Of a stretch of DNA of 49,949 bases, positions 26,174 through 34,308 are shown piece after piece. The notes under the pieces were generated by a model, which had not been told where the DNA came from, did no database searches, and saw only the letters and a program-made list of their open reading frames with translations. The stretch is from Pseudarthrobacter sp. AL07 (GTDB taxonomy: Bacteria > Actinomycetota > Actinomycetes > Actinomycetales > Micrococcaceae): NCBI RefSeq assembly GCF_029960665.1, contig NZ_JASBRB010000025.1, forward strand, positions 1 to 49,949. Reading direction: 5' to 3'. The translations under genes and the position numbers were made by a program. Every line of letters starts with the position of its first letter. Position 1 is the stretch's first letter.

Positions 26174-26445
26174 ACATTTTTGACCTGGCTGCAGGGACTG
26201 CTGGTCCACCGCCGGCCATGGCTGCTATGTGCTCCCGCAAGGCGTGCCGTACGGAAGCGTCCTGGCAACTGCTCTGGAACAACCCCAAGATCCATACGCC
26301 GGAACGCCGCAAAACCTGGCTTGCCTGCAACGACCACCGTGACTGGCTCGAAGACTACCTCCAGACCCGCGGCCTGTGGAAGGAAACCCTGGTCCTGGAT
26401 TCGGGGCATGCCGCCGGCCGGGCGCCGGTAGGGCAGGACGGCTGA
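26170..26445 (+). CDS. Small Cys/His-rich protein of unknown function
   Basis: A 91-residue protein conserved in actinobacteria (some databases use the doubtful name 'acetone carboxylase'). The pattern C21-x4-C26-x26-C53-x2-H56 (CSRKAC...WLACNDH) looks like a four-ligand zinc site. WxLxWNNPKIHTPERRKTW between them is the conserved core. No membrane segment is visible. It overlaps the DUF3099 stop and its own TGA abuts the SURF1 ATG, so all three are coupled. A metal- or RNA-binding helper role is a guess; no function is established to my knowledge. Confidence 0.8.
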
Positions 26446-27339
26446 ATGTACCGCTTTCTCTTCTCCAGCAAATGGCTGGGATACCTCCTGCTGGCCGCCA
26501 TTTTCGCCGCCGCCTGCGTGTTCCTTGGCCGTTGGCAGATGGACCGCCGCGCAGAGACACTCGCGGAGATCAACCGCGTGGTCACCAACTATTCCGCCAC
26601 GCCCATCGCCTTCGACGCGGCAAGGGACGAGTTCGCCGCGCTGGACCCGTCGAAGGAATGGACCCAGGTGGAACTCCAAGGCACCTACGCTCCCGACGGT
26701 CAGCGCATTGTCCGCAACCGTCCGCTGAACGGGCAGCCCGGGTATGAGGTGGTTGTCCCCTTCAAGCTCGAGACCGGCGAAACTGTGGTGATTGACCGCG
26801 GCTGGCTGCCCATCGGCAACAAGAACCCGGGCAGTCCCGATTCCATTCCGGCGCCTCCTGCCGGCCCAGTGACCGCCGTCGTCCGCCTCAAGCACGGGGA
26901 GCCCCAACTGGACCGTGGCGCCCCCGAGGGCCAGATTGCTTCCATCGATCTCCCCACCTATGCGGACCAACTGGGATACCCGGTGCTGACGGGCGCCTAC
27001 GGACAGCTCGCGTCTGAATCTCCCGCCCCCGCTGACGCGCCCGTCCCGTTCCCGAAGCCGGCCACTGAAGAAGGCACGCACCTGTCCTATTCCCTGCAGT
27101 GGTTTGCCTTTGGCGTACTGATGTTCGTGGGCTTCGGGTACGCCGCACGGCAGCAGGCCAGGAATGCTGCGATCGACGCCGAGGATGAGCTTGAGGGTGA
27201 AGACGGGTCGCGGGATTCCGGCAGCCCCGTGCATTCCGCCGCTGCGGCAGCCCGCCGTCGTCCGCCTGTTGCCCGCAAACGCAAGAAGGCGACCGCCGAA
27301 GAAGAGGAAGACGCCCTGCTGGACGCGCAGGGCTACTGA
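26446..27339 (+). CDS. SURF1-family cytochrome oxidase biogenesis protein
   Basis: A 297-residue SURF1-type protein that helps assemble cytochrome c oxidase (heme a insertion). It has the classic two-helix layout: TM1 at ~6-24 (KWLGYLLLAAIFAAACVFLGRWQ, with the conserved GRWQ just after it), a large external loop (~30-205) with NRPLNGQPGYEVVVPF and VIDRGWLP, and TM2 near 210-230 (LQWFAFGVLMFVGFGYAAR). The C-terminal ~60 residues are acidic and then Lys/Arg-rich, a cytoplasmic tail longer than usual. It starts one base after the preceding stop. The heme A and heme O synthases ctaA and ctaB are encoded 15 kb away in this same window, consistent with a shared pathway. Confidence 0.9.
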   Translation: MYRFLFSSKWLGYLLLAAIFAAACVFLGRWQMDRRAETLAEINRVVTNYSATPIAFDAARDEFAALDPSKEWTQVELQGTYAPDGQRIVRNRPLNGQPGYEVVVPFKLETGETVVIDRGWLPIGNKNPGSPDSIPAPPAGPVTAVVRLKHGEPQLDRGAPEGQIASIDLPTYADQLGYPVLTGAYGQLASESPAPADAPVPFPKPATEEGTHLSYSLQWFAFGVLMFVGFGYAARQQARNAAIDAEDELEGEDGSRDSGSPVHSAAAAARRRPPVARKRKKATAEEEEDALLDAQGY

Positions 27340-27791
27340 AGCTGACTGGGTTCGTTGCGTTTGTCGTCCCGAGAGATGCGTTCGCCTCGTCGGTTCCGTT
27401 CGCCTCGTCGGTTCCGTTCGCTTCGCAACGCGGGTGATTTCCCGCGTGCTGGCTCGTTCCTCGCCTCTGACGCACGCTACATAAATCACCCACGCTGCTC
27501 CGCTCGTGCATGGGTGCGTTAATCGCACAAGCGGAGCAGCGATCAAGATCGGCGTCAGCGCACGTGGGGGTCCAGTTAGGAACAGGAAAGTTCCGCCGGG
27601 CCACCTAAGGAAGGTCCCAAGGTGGCTGGACAAGTCCCTCGCGGCGTAGGGACTGGCGGTCCGCTGACGACTGAACCAAAGCTGGAAGGTGACAGTGGCA
27701 CGCGCGCTGCGGAGCGTACCCGGCCACGGAACGAGTCAGCACGTGGGCAATCCCCGGCCTCGCGCAGCGAACGCAACGGACGCCGAGAAGG
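27340..27791. repeat. Repeat-rich 450-bp gap without a gene, inverted-repeat element
   Basis: I see no credible protein gene here, but dense repeats. Two imperfect copies of one sequence face each other: 27430-27460 and 27728-27758 (26 of 31 positions match). They are flanked further out by CGTTGCGTT (27353-27361) and its complement AACGCAACG (27770-27778). A third partial copy of the motif is GTCAGC-GC-ACGTGGG at 27554-27568. An 18-base unit repeats in tandem at 27380-27397 and 27398-27415 with a partial third. Local hairpins: ACGCGGG/CCCGCGT (27428-27447), GCTGCTCCGCT/AGCGGAGCAGC (27494-27504 with 27530-27540, plus an inner GTGC/GCAC), and AGTCCCT/AGGGACT near 27632-27652. It could be a MITE-like or REP-like element, or a structured RNA. 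I cannot name it. Confidence 0.6.
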
Positions 27792-29390
27792 CTAAGCGAG
27801 CGTAATCAGGTCCAGGTAGTCTTCGTTCCAGTGGTCCTCGATACCGTCGGGCAGCAGTACGACGCGTTCGGGGTTCAGTGCCTCGACGGCTCCTTCATCG
27901 TGGCTCACGAGGACGACGGCGCCGGTGTAGTTGCTTAGTGCCCCGAGGATTTCGGCTCGGCTGGCCGGGTCGAGGTTGTTAGTGGGCTCGTCAAGGAGAA
28001 GCACGTTCGCGCTTGAGGCCACGATGGTGGCCAGAGCCAGCCGGGTCTTCTCGCCGCCGGAGAGCACACCGGCGGGCTTATCGACGTCGTCTCCGGAAAA
28101 CAGGAACGAGCCCAGGATGTTGCGGACTTCCGCGTCGTTCATGTCCGGGGCGGACGAGCGCATGTTCTGCAGGACGGTGCGGTCCACGTCGAGCGTCTCG
28201 TGCTCCTGGGCGTAGTAGCCCACCTTCAGGCCGTGGCCCGCCACGACCTCGCCGGTGTCCGGCTTGTCGACGCCGGCGAGCATCCGCAGGAGGGTGGTCT
28301 TGCCGGCGCCGTTGAGGCCCAGGATGACCACCTTGGAACCGCGGTCGATGGCAAGGTCCACGTCGGTGAAGATCTCCAGCGAACCGTAGGACTTGCTGAG
28401 TCCGTCCGCTGTCAGCGGAGTCTTGCCGCAGGGTGACGGATCAGGGAAGCGCAGGGCTGCCACGCGGTCGGTCGCGCGGACGGCTTCGAGGCCTCCCAGC
28501 AGACGTTCGGCACGCTTGGCCATGTTCTGCGCTGCGACGGCTTTGGTGGCCTTGGCGCGCATTTTGTTGGCCTGGTCGATGAGGACCTGGGCTTTCTTCT
28601 CCGCGTTTGCGCGCTCACGCTTGCGGGCGCGCTCGTCCGTTTCGCGCTGGAGCAGGTAGCGCTTCCAGTTCATATTGTAGAAGTCGACCTTGGCGCGGTT
28701 GGGATCCAGCAGGAACACTTTGTTGACCGTGGCTTCGAGCAGCTCGGTGTCGTGGCTGATCACGATCAGGCCGCCCTGGTGGTTCTTCAGGAACTCGCGG
28801 AGCCAGGTGATGGAGTCAGCGTCGAGGTGGTTGGTGGGCTCATCGAGGAGCATCGTTTCGGCGTCCGAGTACAGGATCCGGGCGAGTTCCACTCGACGGC
28901 GCTGGCCGCCGGACAGGGTCTTGAGCGGCTGGTTCAGCAGCCGGTCCGGGAGGGCCAGGTTGGAGCAGATCGCGGCGGCCTCGGCCTCGGCCGCGTAGCC
29001 GCCGGCGGCCAGGAACTCGGATTCCAGCCGGTCATAGCGGTTCATCGCCTTGCGCTGGATCTCGGTGTCCTCGCTGGCCATGTCCTCATGGGTCTGCTTG
29101 AGCTTGTTGACGGCTACGTCCAGGCCGCGGGCGGAGAGGATGCGGTCGCGGGCCAGCTGTTCCATGTCCGGGGTGCGGGGATCCTGCGGCAGGTAGCCGA
29201 TCTCGCCGCTGCGGGTAACCTTGCCGCCGGCGGGCTGGCCTTCGCCCGCGAGTACCCGGGTCAGGGTGGTCTTGCCTGCGCCGTTACGGCCTACGAGGCC
29301 GATCTTGTCGCCCTTGTCGATGCGGAAGCTCACCTGGTCCATGAGGAGCCGGGCGCCGGCGCGCAGTTCAAGATCCTGGACAGTAATCAC
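27792..29390 (-). CDS. ABC-F family ATPase
   Basis: A 532-residue soluble protein with two ABC domains and no membrane helices, the ABC-F layout (ribosome-associated translation factors such as EttA, or antibiotic-protection proteins). Walker A loops GRNGAGKTT and GLNGAGKTT, signatures LSGGQRRR and LSGGEKTR, Walker B MLLDEPTNHLD and LLLDEPTNNLD. The inter-domain linker (~240-310) is highly basic with a Lys/Arg-Ala helix (NMAKRAERLLGGLEAV), as expected for the P-site tRNA interaction motif. GTG 29390 (VITVQDLELRAGARLL) is the start. It is monocistronic. Whether it is a housekeeping factor or a resistance protein cannot be told. Confidence 0.92.
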   Translation of the reverse strand: MITVQDLELRAGARLLMDQVSFRIDKGDKIGLVGRNGAGKTTLTRVLAGEGQPAGGKVTRSGEIGYLPQDPRTPDMEQLARDRILSARGLDVAVNKLKQTHEDMASEDTEIQRKAMNRYDRLESEFLAAGGYAAEAEAAAICSNLALPDRLLNQPLKTLSGGQRRRVELARILYSDAETMLLDEPTNHLDADSITWLREFLKNHQGGLIVISHDTELLEATVNKVFLLDPNRAKVDFYNMNWKRYLLQRETDERARKRERANAEKKAQVLIDQANKMRAKATKAVAAQNMAKRAERLLGGLEAVRATDRVAALRFPDPSPCGKTPLTADGLSKSYGSLEIFTDVDLAIDRGSKVVILGLNGAGKTTLLRMLAGVDKPDTGEVVAGHGLKVGYYAQEHETLDVDRTVLQNMRSSAPDMNDAEVRNILGSFLFSGDDVDKPAGVLSGGEKTRLALATIVASSANVLLLDEPTNNLDPASRAEILGALSNYTGAVVLVSHDEGAVEALNPERVVLLPDGIEDHWNEDYLDLITLA

Positions 29391-29578
29391 AGCAGGTAAG
29401 GCCTTTCACAACAGGGAACGCCGCAGCTCATCGGATGACGTCTGGAAGCAGCCGGGCAGAAATGGCCGACAGAACGGCCTTTCCAAGTCTACCGGCCTCA
29501 GCTTGGCCCCATAACCGCTGCACCGCAGTCGTGCGTTGGCTCAACGGTTGTGCCCGGCCGTCAACCCCGGGCATCCCG

Positions 29579-29599
29579 TTTAGTAGGTCCCCTACAAAA
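29579..29599. promoter_or_regulatory. Candidate operator upstream of bioY
   Basis: A 9-3-9 inverted repeat (TTTAGTAGG, spacer TCC, CCTACAAAA; 8 of 9 pairs match, core GTAGG-TCC-CCTAC) lies 76 bases before the bioY ATG, in the 284-base gap after the divergent ABC-F gene. Position suggests a biotin-responsive regulator site. The motif does not match a BirA or BioQ site that I recognise. Confidence 0.4.
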
Positions 29600-29674
29600 T
29601 GGCGGACGACGGCGGCCGGTAACGTCAGGATGACCCCCATGCTTCGCTTGTACAACCACGACAGGAACAACCCC

Positions 29675-30304
29675 ATGAGCCAGACAGACACCGCCGCCAC
29701 CGGCACCTCTTCCCGCCTCCGGAGCCGGTGGAATGCCACCGACCTGGGCCTGATCGCCGTCTTCGCAGCGCTCGTTGCCGGCTCCGCTATGGTTCCTGGC
29801 ATCGCGGCGAACGTGTTCGGCATCCCCATCACTTTCCAGACCCTTGCGGTGATGCTCACCGGACTGATGCTCGGCCCCGGCCGGGGATTCGCCGCCGTCG
29901 GCCTGTACACCCTCCTGGGCCTGGCCGGCCTGCCGATCTTCAGCCAGGGCCGCAGCGGCCTTGGCATCCTGGCCGGACCGTCCGCCGGCTACATCATTGC
30001 TTTCCCCATCGCAGCAGCCGTCGTCGGGTGGCTCGCTACCGTGGTGATCCGACGGACAACCCGCGCACGGGCACTGTGGTTCTTCGCGTCGGCGATGGTC
30101 ACCAGCATCGCCGTCGTGCACACGCTCGGAGTTGTAGGGATCGCCCTGAACACCAAAGCGTCACTGGGTGACGCCTTCCTTGCAGACCTGATCTTCTACC
30201 CCGGCGACGTGATTAAGAACATCCTCGCCGCGGTGATCGCCGTGGCACTGCACCGGGCATTTCCCGACGTCCTGGTCCGCCGGGTGAAGCGGATCAGCAA
30301 CTAG
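29675..30304 (+). CDS. bioY: Biotin transporter substrate-binding subunit BioY
   Basis: A 209-residue membrane S-component of an ECF transporter that binds biotin. The first helix is LGLIAVFAALVAGSAMVPGIA, followed by the BioY signature region TFQTLAVMLTGLMLGPGRGFAAVGLYTLLGLAGLPIF and AGPSAGYIIAFPIAA. About six helices are visible. The ATG at 29675 has AGGA 8 bases upstream; the open frame begins 80 codons earlier in non-coding sequence. bioM follows after 7 bases and bioN overlaps bioM, so all three form one operon. A candidate operator lies upstream. Minus-strand thiolase and acyl-CoA ligase genes converge on this operon. Confidence 0.95.
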   Translation: MSQTDTAATGTSSRLRSRWNATDLGLIAVFAALVAGSAMVPGIAANVFGIPITFQTLAVMLTGLMLGPGRGFAAVGLYTLLGLAGLPIFSQGRSGLGILAGPSAGYIIAFPIAAAVVGWLATVVIRRTTRARALWFFASAMVTSIAVVHTLGVVGIALNTKASLGDAFLADLIFYPGDVIKNILAAVIAVALHRAFPDVLVRRVKRISN

Positions 30305-30311
30305 TCCCGCT

Positions 30312-31028
30312 ATGGCAACCATTTCCTTCCGGCAGGCCTCAGTGGCCGTTGCCGTTGACAACCGCCCCGAACCGAAGTCCCTGCTCCAGGACGTCACGCT
30401 TGAGCTGACGGAACAGCGCATCGGCGTGATCGGTGCCAACGGGTCCGGCAAGTCCACGCTGCTGCGGCTGATTAACGGCCTGGTCCAGCCAACTTCCGGC
30501 AGCGTGTCCGTGGACGGCGCCGATACTGTCCGGGCGGTGCGGGCAGTCCGCCGGCAGGTGGGGTTTGTCTTCACGGATCCGTTGTCCCAGCTGGTCATGC
30601 CCACGGGGCGCGAGGACGTGGAGCTTTCGCTGCGCCGCCCGGTCCGCAACGGTGCGGAGCGGCGGAGGCTGGCGGAAGCGGCCCTGAAGCGCCTTGACCT
30701 GCTGCCGCTCGCGGACCAAAGCATCTACGAACTCTCCGGCGGTGAACGCCAACTGATGGCCCTCGCCGCTGTTCTGGCCGTGAGTCCCAATGTCTTAGTG
30801 CTGGATGAACCGTCCACCCTCCTGGACCTCCGGAACCGCGAACTCCTGCGCCGCACGCTATCCGGGCTCGACCAGCAGATCGTGATGTCCACTCACGACC
30901 TCGACCTCGCCCTGGAGATGGACCGTGTGCTGGTGGTGGAGGCGGGACGCGTGATGTTCGACGGCGGCCCTGCCGCGGCCGTCGACGCATACCGGGACCT
31001 GGTCACCAACGGCCTGGCCGCGCCGTGA
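30312..31028 (+). CDS. bioM: Biotin ECF transporter ATPase BioM
   Basis: A 238-residue ABC ATPase of the ECF (CbiO/EcfA) type that powers biotin uptake with BioY and BioN. Walker A GANGSGKST, Q-loop GFVFTDPLSQLV, signature LSGGERQLMALAAVL, Walker B VLVLDEPSTLLD, switch His STHDLDLALEMD. It starts 7 bases after bioY, with no strong Shine-Dalgarno. Its stop overlaps the GTG of bioN (GTGA), indicating coupling. It encodes a single ATPase, so the complex presumably uses a homodimer. Confidence 0.94.
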   Translation: MATISFRQASVAVAVDNRPEPKSLLQDVTLELTEQRIGVIGANGSGKSTLLRLINGLVQPTSGSVSVDGADTVRAVRAVRRQVGFVFTDPLSQLVMPTGREDVELSLRRPVRNGAERRRLAEAALKRLDLLPLADQSIYELSGGERQLMALAAVLAVSPNVLVLDEPSTLLDLRNRELLRRTLSGLDQQIVMSTHDLDLALEMDRVLVVEAGRVMFDGGPAAAVDAYRDLVTNGLAAP

Positions 31029-31648
31029 GGGGGCACGGCTTCCTGCTGGCCAACTACGTCCCGGGGAATTCCGTCATCCACCGGACGCCGCTGGCAGCGA
31101 AGTTCCTGCTGGTGGTGGGCTGCGGCCTCGTGTCATTCCTGGTGGTCGACTGGCTGGTATCCGCCGCGGTACTGGCCACGCTCGGCGTCCTGTTTCTCCT
31201 GACGGGCGCCGGAGCCCGCCGGCTGGTCGGTGCTGTCCGTCCGGTTGGCCTTGTGCTGATGGTCATCGGCCTGTTCCAGTGGTGGCAGCTGGGTGGACCC
31301 ACAGCCGCCCGGATTGTCCTTAACATCCTGGTCTGCGTGGTGGCGGCGTCCCTGCTGACAGCCACGACCCCTATGCAGCGGATCCTCGACGGCGTGGTGG
31401 CGCTGGCCACGCCGTTCCGCCGCTTTGGCGCGGACCCCGAGCGTTTTGCGCTGACCATCGCCATCATGCTCCGCAGCATCCCGTATATCGCCGGCGCCTT
31501 TGCAGACGTCAGGGATTCCGCCCGGGCCCGCGGGCTTGAACGCAACCCGCGTGCCCTTGTGCTGCCCGTCTTTATCACCACCGTGGCCTTCGCCCGCCAG
31601 ACCGGCGAAGCGCTGGCTGCCCGCGGGCTGGGCGACGCGGAAGACTGA
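31025..31648 (+). CDS. bioN: Biotin ECF transporter transmembrane subunit BioN
   Basis: A 207-residue EcfT-type membrane coupling protein. Several hydrophobic helices are visible (AAKFLLVVGCGLVSFLVVDWLVSAAVLATLGVLFLL and RIVLNILVCVVAASLL). The two Ala-Arg-Gly signatures that dock on the ATPase are present: DSARARGLERN and EALAARGLGDAED. GTG start at 31025 overlaps the BioM stop. It ends 27 bases from the stop of the converging thiolase gene with no clear terminator, so readthrough and antisense overlap are possible. Confidence 0.93.
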   Translation: MRGHGFLLANYVPGNSVIHRTPLAAKFLLVVGCGLVSFLVVDWLVSAAVLATLGVLFLLTGAGARRLVGAVRPVGLVLMVIGLFQWWQLGGPTAARIVLNILVCVVAASLLTATTPMQRILDGVVALATPFRRFGADPERFALTIAIMLRSIPYIAGAFADVRDSARARGLERNPRALVLPVFITTVAFARQTGEALAARGLGDAED

Positions 31649-31675
31649 GGGGCCGTTAGAGGTGCTTTGTTCGGC

Positions 31676-32905
31676 TCAGGAGTCCTGTCGCCCGCCGGCC
31701 AGCAACTCGTAGCGCAGCAGCGCCGCCGTTCCCATGCCGCCGGCAATACTGATCAGGGCCAGTGCAAGGGAGCCATGGTTCCCGGTGCGCCGGGCCTGGG
31801 CGAGAAGCCGGGTCACGAGTACCGCCCCGGATGCCCCGTAGGCGTGGCCCAGTGCCAGCGCCCCGCCGTCAAGGTTGGCCCGCTCCGGATCAATGCCCAG
31901 CTGGTCCAGGCAGGCCAGGGTCTGGGACGCGAAGGCTTCGTTGAACTCCACCAGGTCGACGCTGTCAGCGGACAGCCCCCTCGACTGCAGGAGCCGCTGT
32001 CCGGCAACCGCTGCGCCGATCCCCAGCACGTCGGGATCCACGCCGGCCGTGTCCGAGCCCAGCACCAGGAGCCCGTCGGCGGCTCCCAGTTCCCGGGCCC
32101 GCTGCAGGGAAGTGATGACGACGGCGCACGCGGCGTCTGCGTCGAAGCATGAGTTGCCTGCTGTGACCGTCCCCTCTGGCACAAAAGCGGCGGGGAACCG
32201 CTTCAGGACGGCGGCGGACAGACCGGCGCGGGGGCCGTCGTCGGCACTGATGGGACCGGCTGGCGTTTGCAGCGTGGTGATTTCGGCGGCGAAATAGCCT
32301 GCCTTAGTGGCGGCCAGCGCGCGCTGGTGGCTGCGGAGCGCCGAGGCATCCTGCCGTTCCCGGCTGACCTCGAACCGGGCCGCTACGTTCTCGGCAGCGA
32401 CCCCCATGTCCGGGTCGCCGAAACTGTGCGGCACAAACTGGGCCCGGGCAAAAAAGGCGGGCTCGCCGTCGTCGTCCCGGTAGGCCCGCAACGGAGCCGT
32501 GCTGATGCTCTCCACTCCCCCGGCGAGATACACGAGGTTTCCCCCGGCGGCCACCAGCCGGGCCGCCAGGACGATCGCGTCGAGGCCTGACCCGCACTGG
32601 CGGTCGACGGTCAGTCCCGGCACGCTGACCGGCAGTCCTGCCTCAAGAAGGGCCAGACGGGCCACGTTACCGCCGCCGCCCACGGCGTTGCCGATCACCA
32701 CATCCGTGACCGCTTCGGCCGGCACCTGGGTGTCTGCCAAGAGGTCAGCCAGGACCGGCGCGAGAAGCTTGTGCGCACGCAGTTCCTTCAGCGCGCCGTT
32801 GGCGCGCCGGACCGCGGTACGCCGCGCCGCGATGATCACCGGCTGCCGGTCCGCGGGCACAAAGTCACCAGGCGGCAAGCCATGGGGCTGCAGGTCAGCG
32901 GTCAA
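31676..32905 (-). CDS. Thiolase-family protein with Ser at the second catalytic Cys
   Basis: A 409-residue thiolase-superfamily protein. The nucleophile Cys104 is in DRQCGSGLDAI and the active His354 in ALALGHAYGASG (GHA instead of the usual GHP). The C-terminal catalytic motif, normally CxGGG(M/Q)G, reads S386-I-A-G-G-M-G: the proton-shuttling Cys is replaced by Ser through an AGT codon, with a two-residue insertion before it. Claisen condensation or thiolysis may be slowed or redirected. The open frame is longer, but TTG 32905 (LTADLQPHGLPPGD) is the first start after the upstream ligase's coding end; it overlaps that gene by 11 bases. It is cotranscribed with the acyl-CoA ligase and convergent with bioYMN. 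The substrate is unknown. Confidence 0.82.
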   Translation of the reverse strand: MTADLQPHGLPPGDFVPADRQPVIIAARRTAVRRANGALKELRAHKLLAPVLADLLADTQVPAEAVTDVVIGNAVGGGGNVARLALLEAGLPVSVPGLTVDRQCGSGLDAIVLAARLVAAGGNLVYLAGGVESISTAPLRAYRDDDGEPAFFARAQFVPHSFGDPDMGVAAENVAARFEVSRERQDASALRSHQRALAATKAGYFAAEITTLQTPAGPISADDGPRAGLSAAVLKRFPAAFVPEGTVTAGNSCFDADAACAVVITSLQRARELGAADGLLVLGSDTAGVDPDVLGIGAAVAGQRLLQSRGLSADSVDLVEFNEAFASQTLACLDQLGIDPERANLDGGALALGHAYGASGAVLVTRLLAQARRTGNHGSLALALISIAGGMGTAALLRYELLAGGRQDS

Positions 32906-34301
32906 GATGCCGCGCCCTCGGGTCGTGGGAGCCGATCCATTCCAGCAGGATATTCCGGCTGATCTTGCCCCGGTCCGTCGTGGGAAGTTCGGACAGTGCG
33001 AAGTACTGGTGGGGCCGTTTCTCCCGCGGCAGGATGTTTGCGAGTCCTGCCTTGAGCTGCAAGGCCGTGATTCCGCCGTGGGACGGAATGACGCCTGCAA
33101 CCACCCGTTGGCCGCGGAGGTCATCGGGTATTCCGGCGGCTACAGCAGCAGCCACGCCCGGCACGGCCGCCAGGGCGAGTTCCACTTCGTGCGGATACAC
33201 GTTCTTGCCCGAAGTCAGGATCATGTCGGCGCGCCGGCCCAGGATGTGCAGCTCGCCGTCGGCGAGGTAGCCCTGGTCCCCCACCGTGAACCAGCCGTTG
33301 AAGGAACGGAGCGCCTGGCCGTCGTCACCCCAGAGGTAGCCGTTGCTGAGCATGCCGCTGCGGACGCAGATGTTGCCGGCTTGGCCGTCCTGCAGTTCGG
33401 AACCGTCGTCGTCCAGGATTCTGACGTCCACGCCCGGGAACGGGTGTCCGATTCCAGTACCCCCGGCGTCCAGCAGTTCCCCCGCCACTAGCCCCGCACC
33501 GGAGACAAAGCTCAGTTCGGATGCGCCGTAATACTCAAAGATGGTGGCGTTCAGCGCCCAGCGCCGTGCTGCCTCAAGGGTGCGTGCGTCCAGCTTCGAG
33601 CCGGCGCAGATGATGGTCCGGATGCCGGCGGCATCAACGCAGCCGGTCAGGCCGCGCTCACTCAGCAGCCGCAGCATGGTGGGCACGAGGATCAGCCGGG
33701 TCACGCCGTCGTGCGTAATGGCGGCGTGGACATCACCGACGTCGAACCTCCCCAGCGTCTGGAATTCTGAGCCCGCGTAGAGGCACTCAGCGAGGGCGTA
33801 GAGGTTAAGGCTGGCGGCCAGGGGTCCGGGCGCGAGCGTGACGTCGGTCTGGGCGAGGCCGAAGAACTCAATAGATGCGTCGAAGGACTGCCGCCAGGAC
33901 TGCCTGGACCGGGTGAACGCCTTGGGCACGGAGGTGGTGCCGGAGGTGAGTCCGATCAGGAAGGTCGAGTCCGGCGGCCCGTCCGCCAACGCATCCGATG
34001 CGGAAACTGCGCCCGGCTCAGCTGATTCCGCCAGCCGTTGAACGATTTCCAGGTGCAGGGACGCCGGCCAGGCCGGATCCAGGACTGCGCATTGACGCTC
34101 GCCGGCGACGGCTGCGGTGAACTTTACGGCGAAGTCCACGGAGTTGGCCTCCGCCAGGACTGTGATGGCTGCCGTCCCTGGAAGAGCGGCTGCGGCGGCG
34201 TCCCGCAGCTCAGCCCAGCGCAGGCGCTGGCCGGCCACCACAACGGCAGTGTCATGGGGGCGTTCTTCGGCCCAACGCTGGATTTTGTCGAGAAAAGGCA
34301 T
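32895..34301 (-). CDS. AMP-dependent acyl-CoA synthetase/ligase
   Basis: A 468-residue adenylate-forming enzyme, somewhat short for the family. It should activate a carboxylic acid to acyl-AMP and then acyl-CoA. Motifs: P-loop LTSGTTSVPKAF, YYGASELSFVSG (A4/A5), GWFTVGDQGYLADGELHILGRRADMILTSGKNVYPHEVE (A7-A8 hinge with ribose-binding Asp) and the catalytic Lys in PTTDRGKISRN (A10). The ATG follows TAAAGT by 7 bases (leaderless pattern). It is first in a two-gene operon with the thiolase. The same trio (bioY, acyl-CoA ligase, thiolase) exists in Bacillus subtilis as yhfU-yhfT-yhfS, which suggests a biotin-related acid as substrate; that is inference. Confidence 0.86.
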   Translation of the reverse strand: MPFLDKIQRWAEERPHDTAVVVAGQRLRWAELRDAAAAALPGTAAITVLAEANSVDFAVKFTAAVAGERQCAVLDPAWPASLHLEIVQRLAESAEPGAVSASDALADGPPDSTFLIGLTSGTTSVPKAFTRSRQSWRQSFDASIEFFGLAQTDVTLAPGPLAASLNLYALAECLYAGSEFQTLGRFDVGDVHAAITHDGVTRLILVPTMLRLLSERGLTGCVDAAGIRTIICAGSKLDARTLEAARRWALNATIFEYYGASELSFVSGAGLVAGELLDAGGTGIGHPFPGVDVRILDDDGSELQDGQAGNICVRSGMLSNGYLWGDDGQALRSFNGWFTVGDQGYLADGELHILGRRADMILTSGKNVYPHEVELALAAVPGVAAAVAAGIPDDLRGQRVVAGVIPSHGGITALQLKAGLANILPREKRPHQYFALSELPTTDRGKISRNILLEWIGSHDPRARHLDR

Positions 34302-34308
34302 CGAACCA

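Noticed and set aside
27380..27430. Short tandem repeat as a possible CRISPR array
   Set aside because: Two 18-base units and a partial third directly abut, with no spacers and no cas genes.
27580..27660. RNase P RNA, 6S or tmRNA in the repeat-rich gap
   Set aside because: Several hairpins are present, but none of the conserved core sequences of these RNAs is visible.
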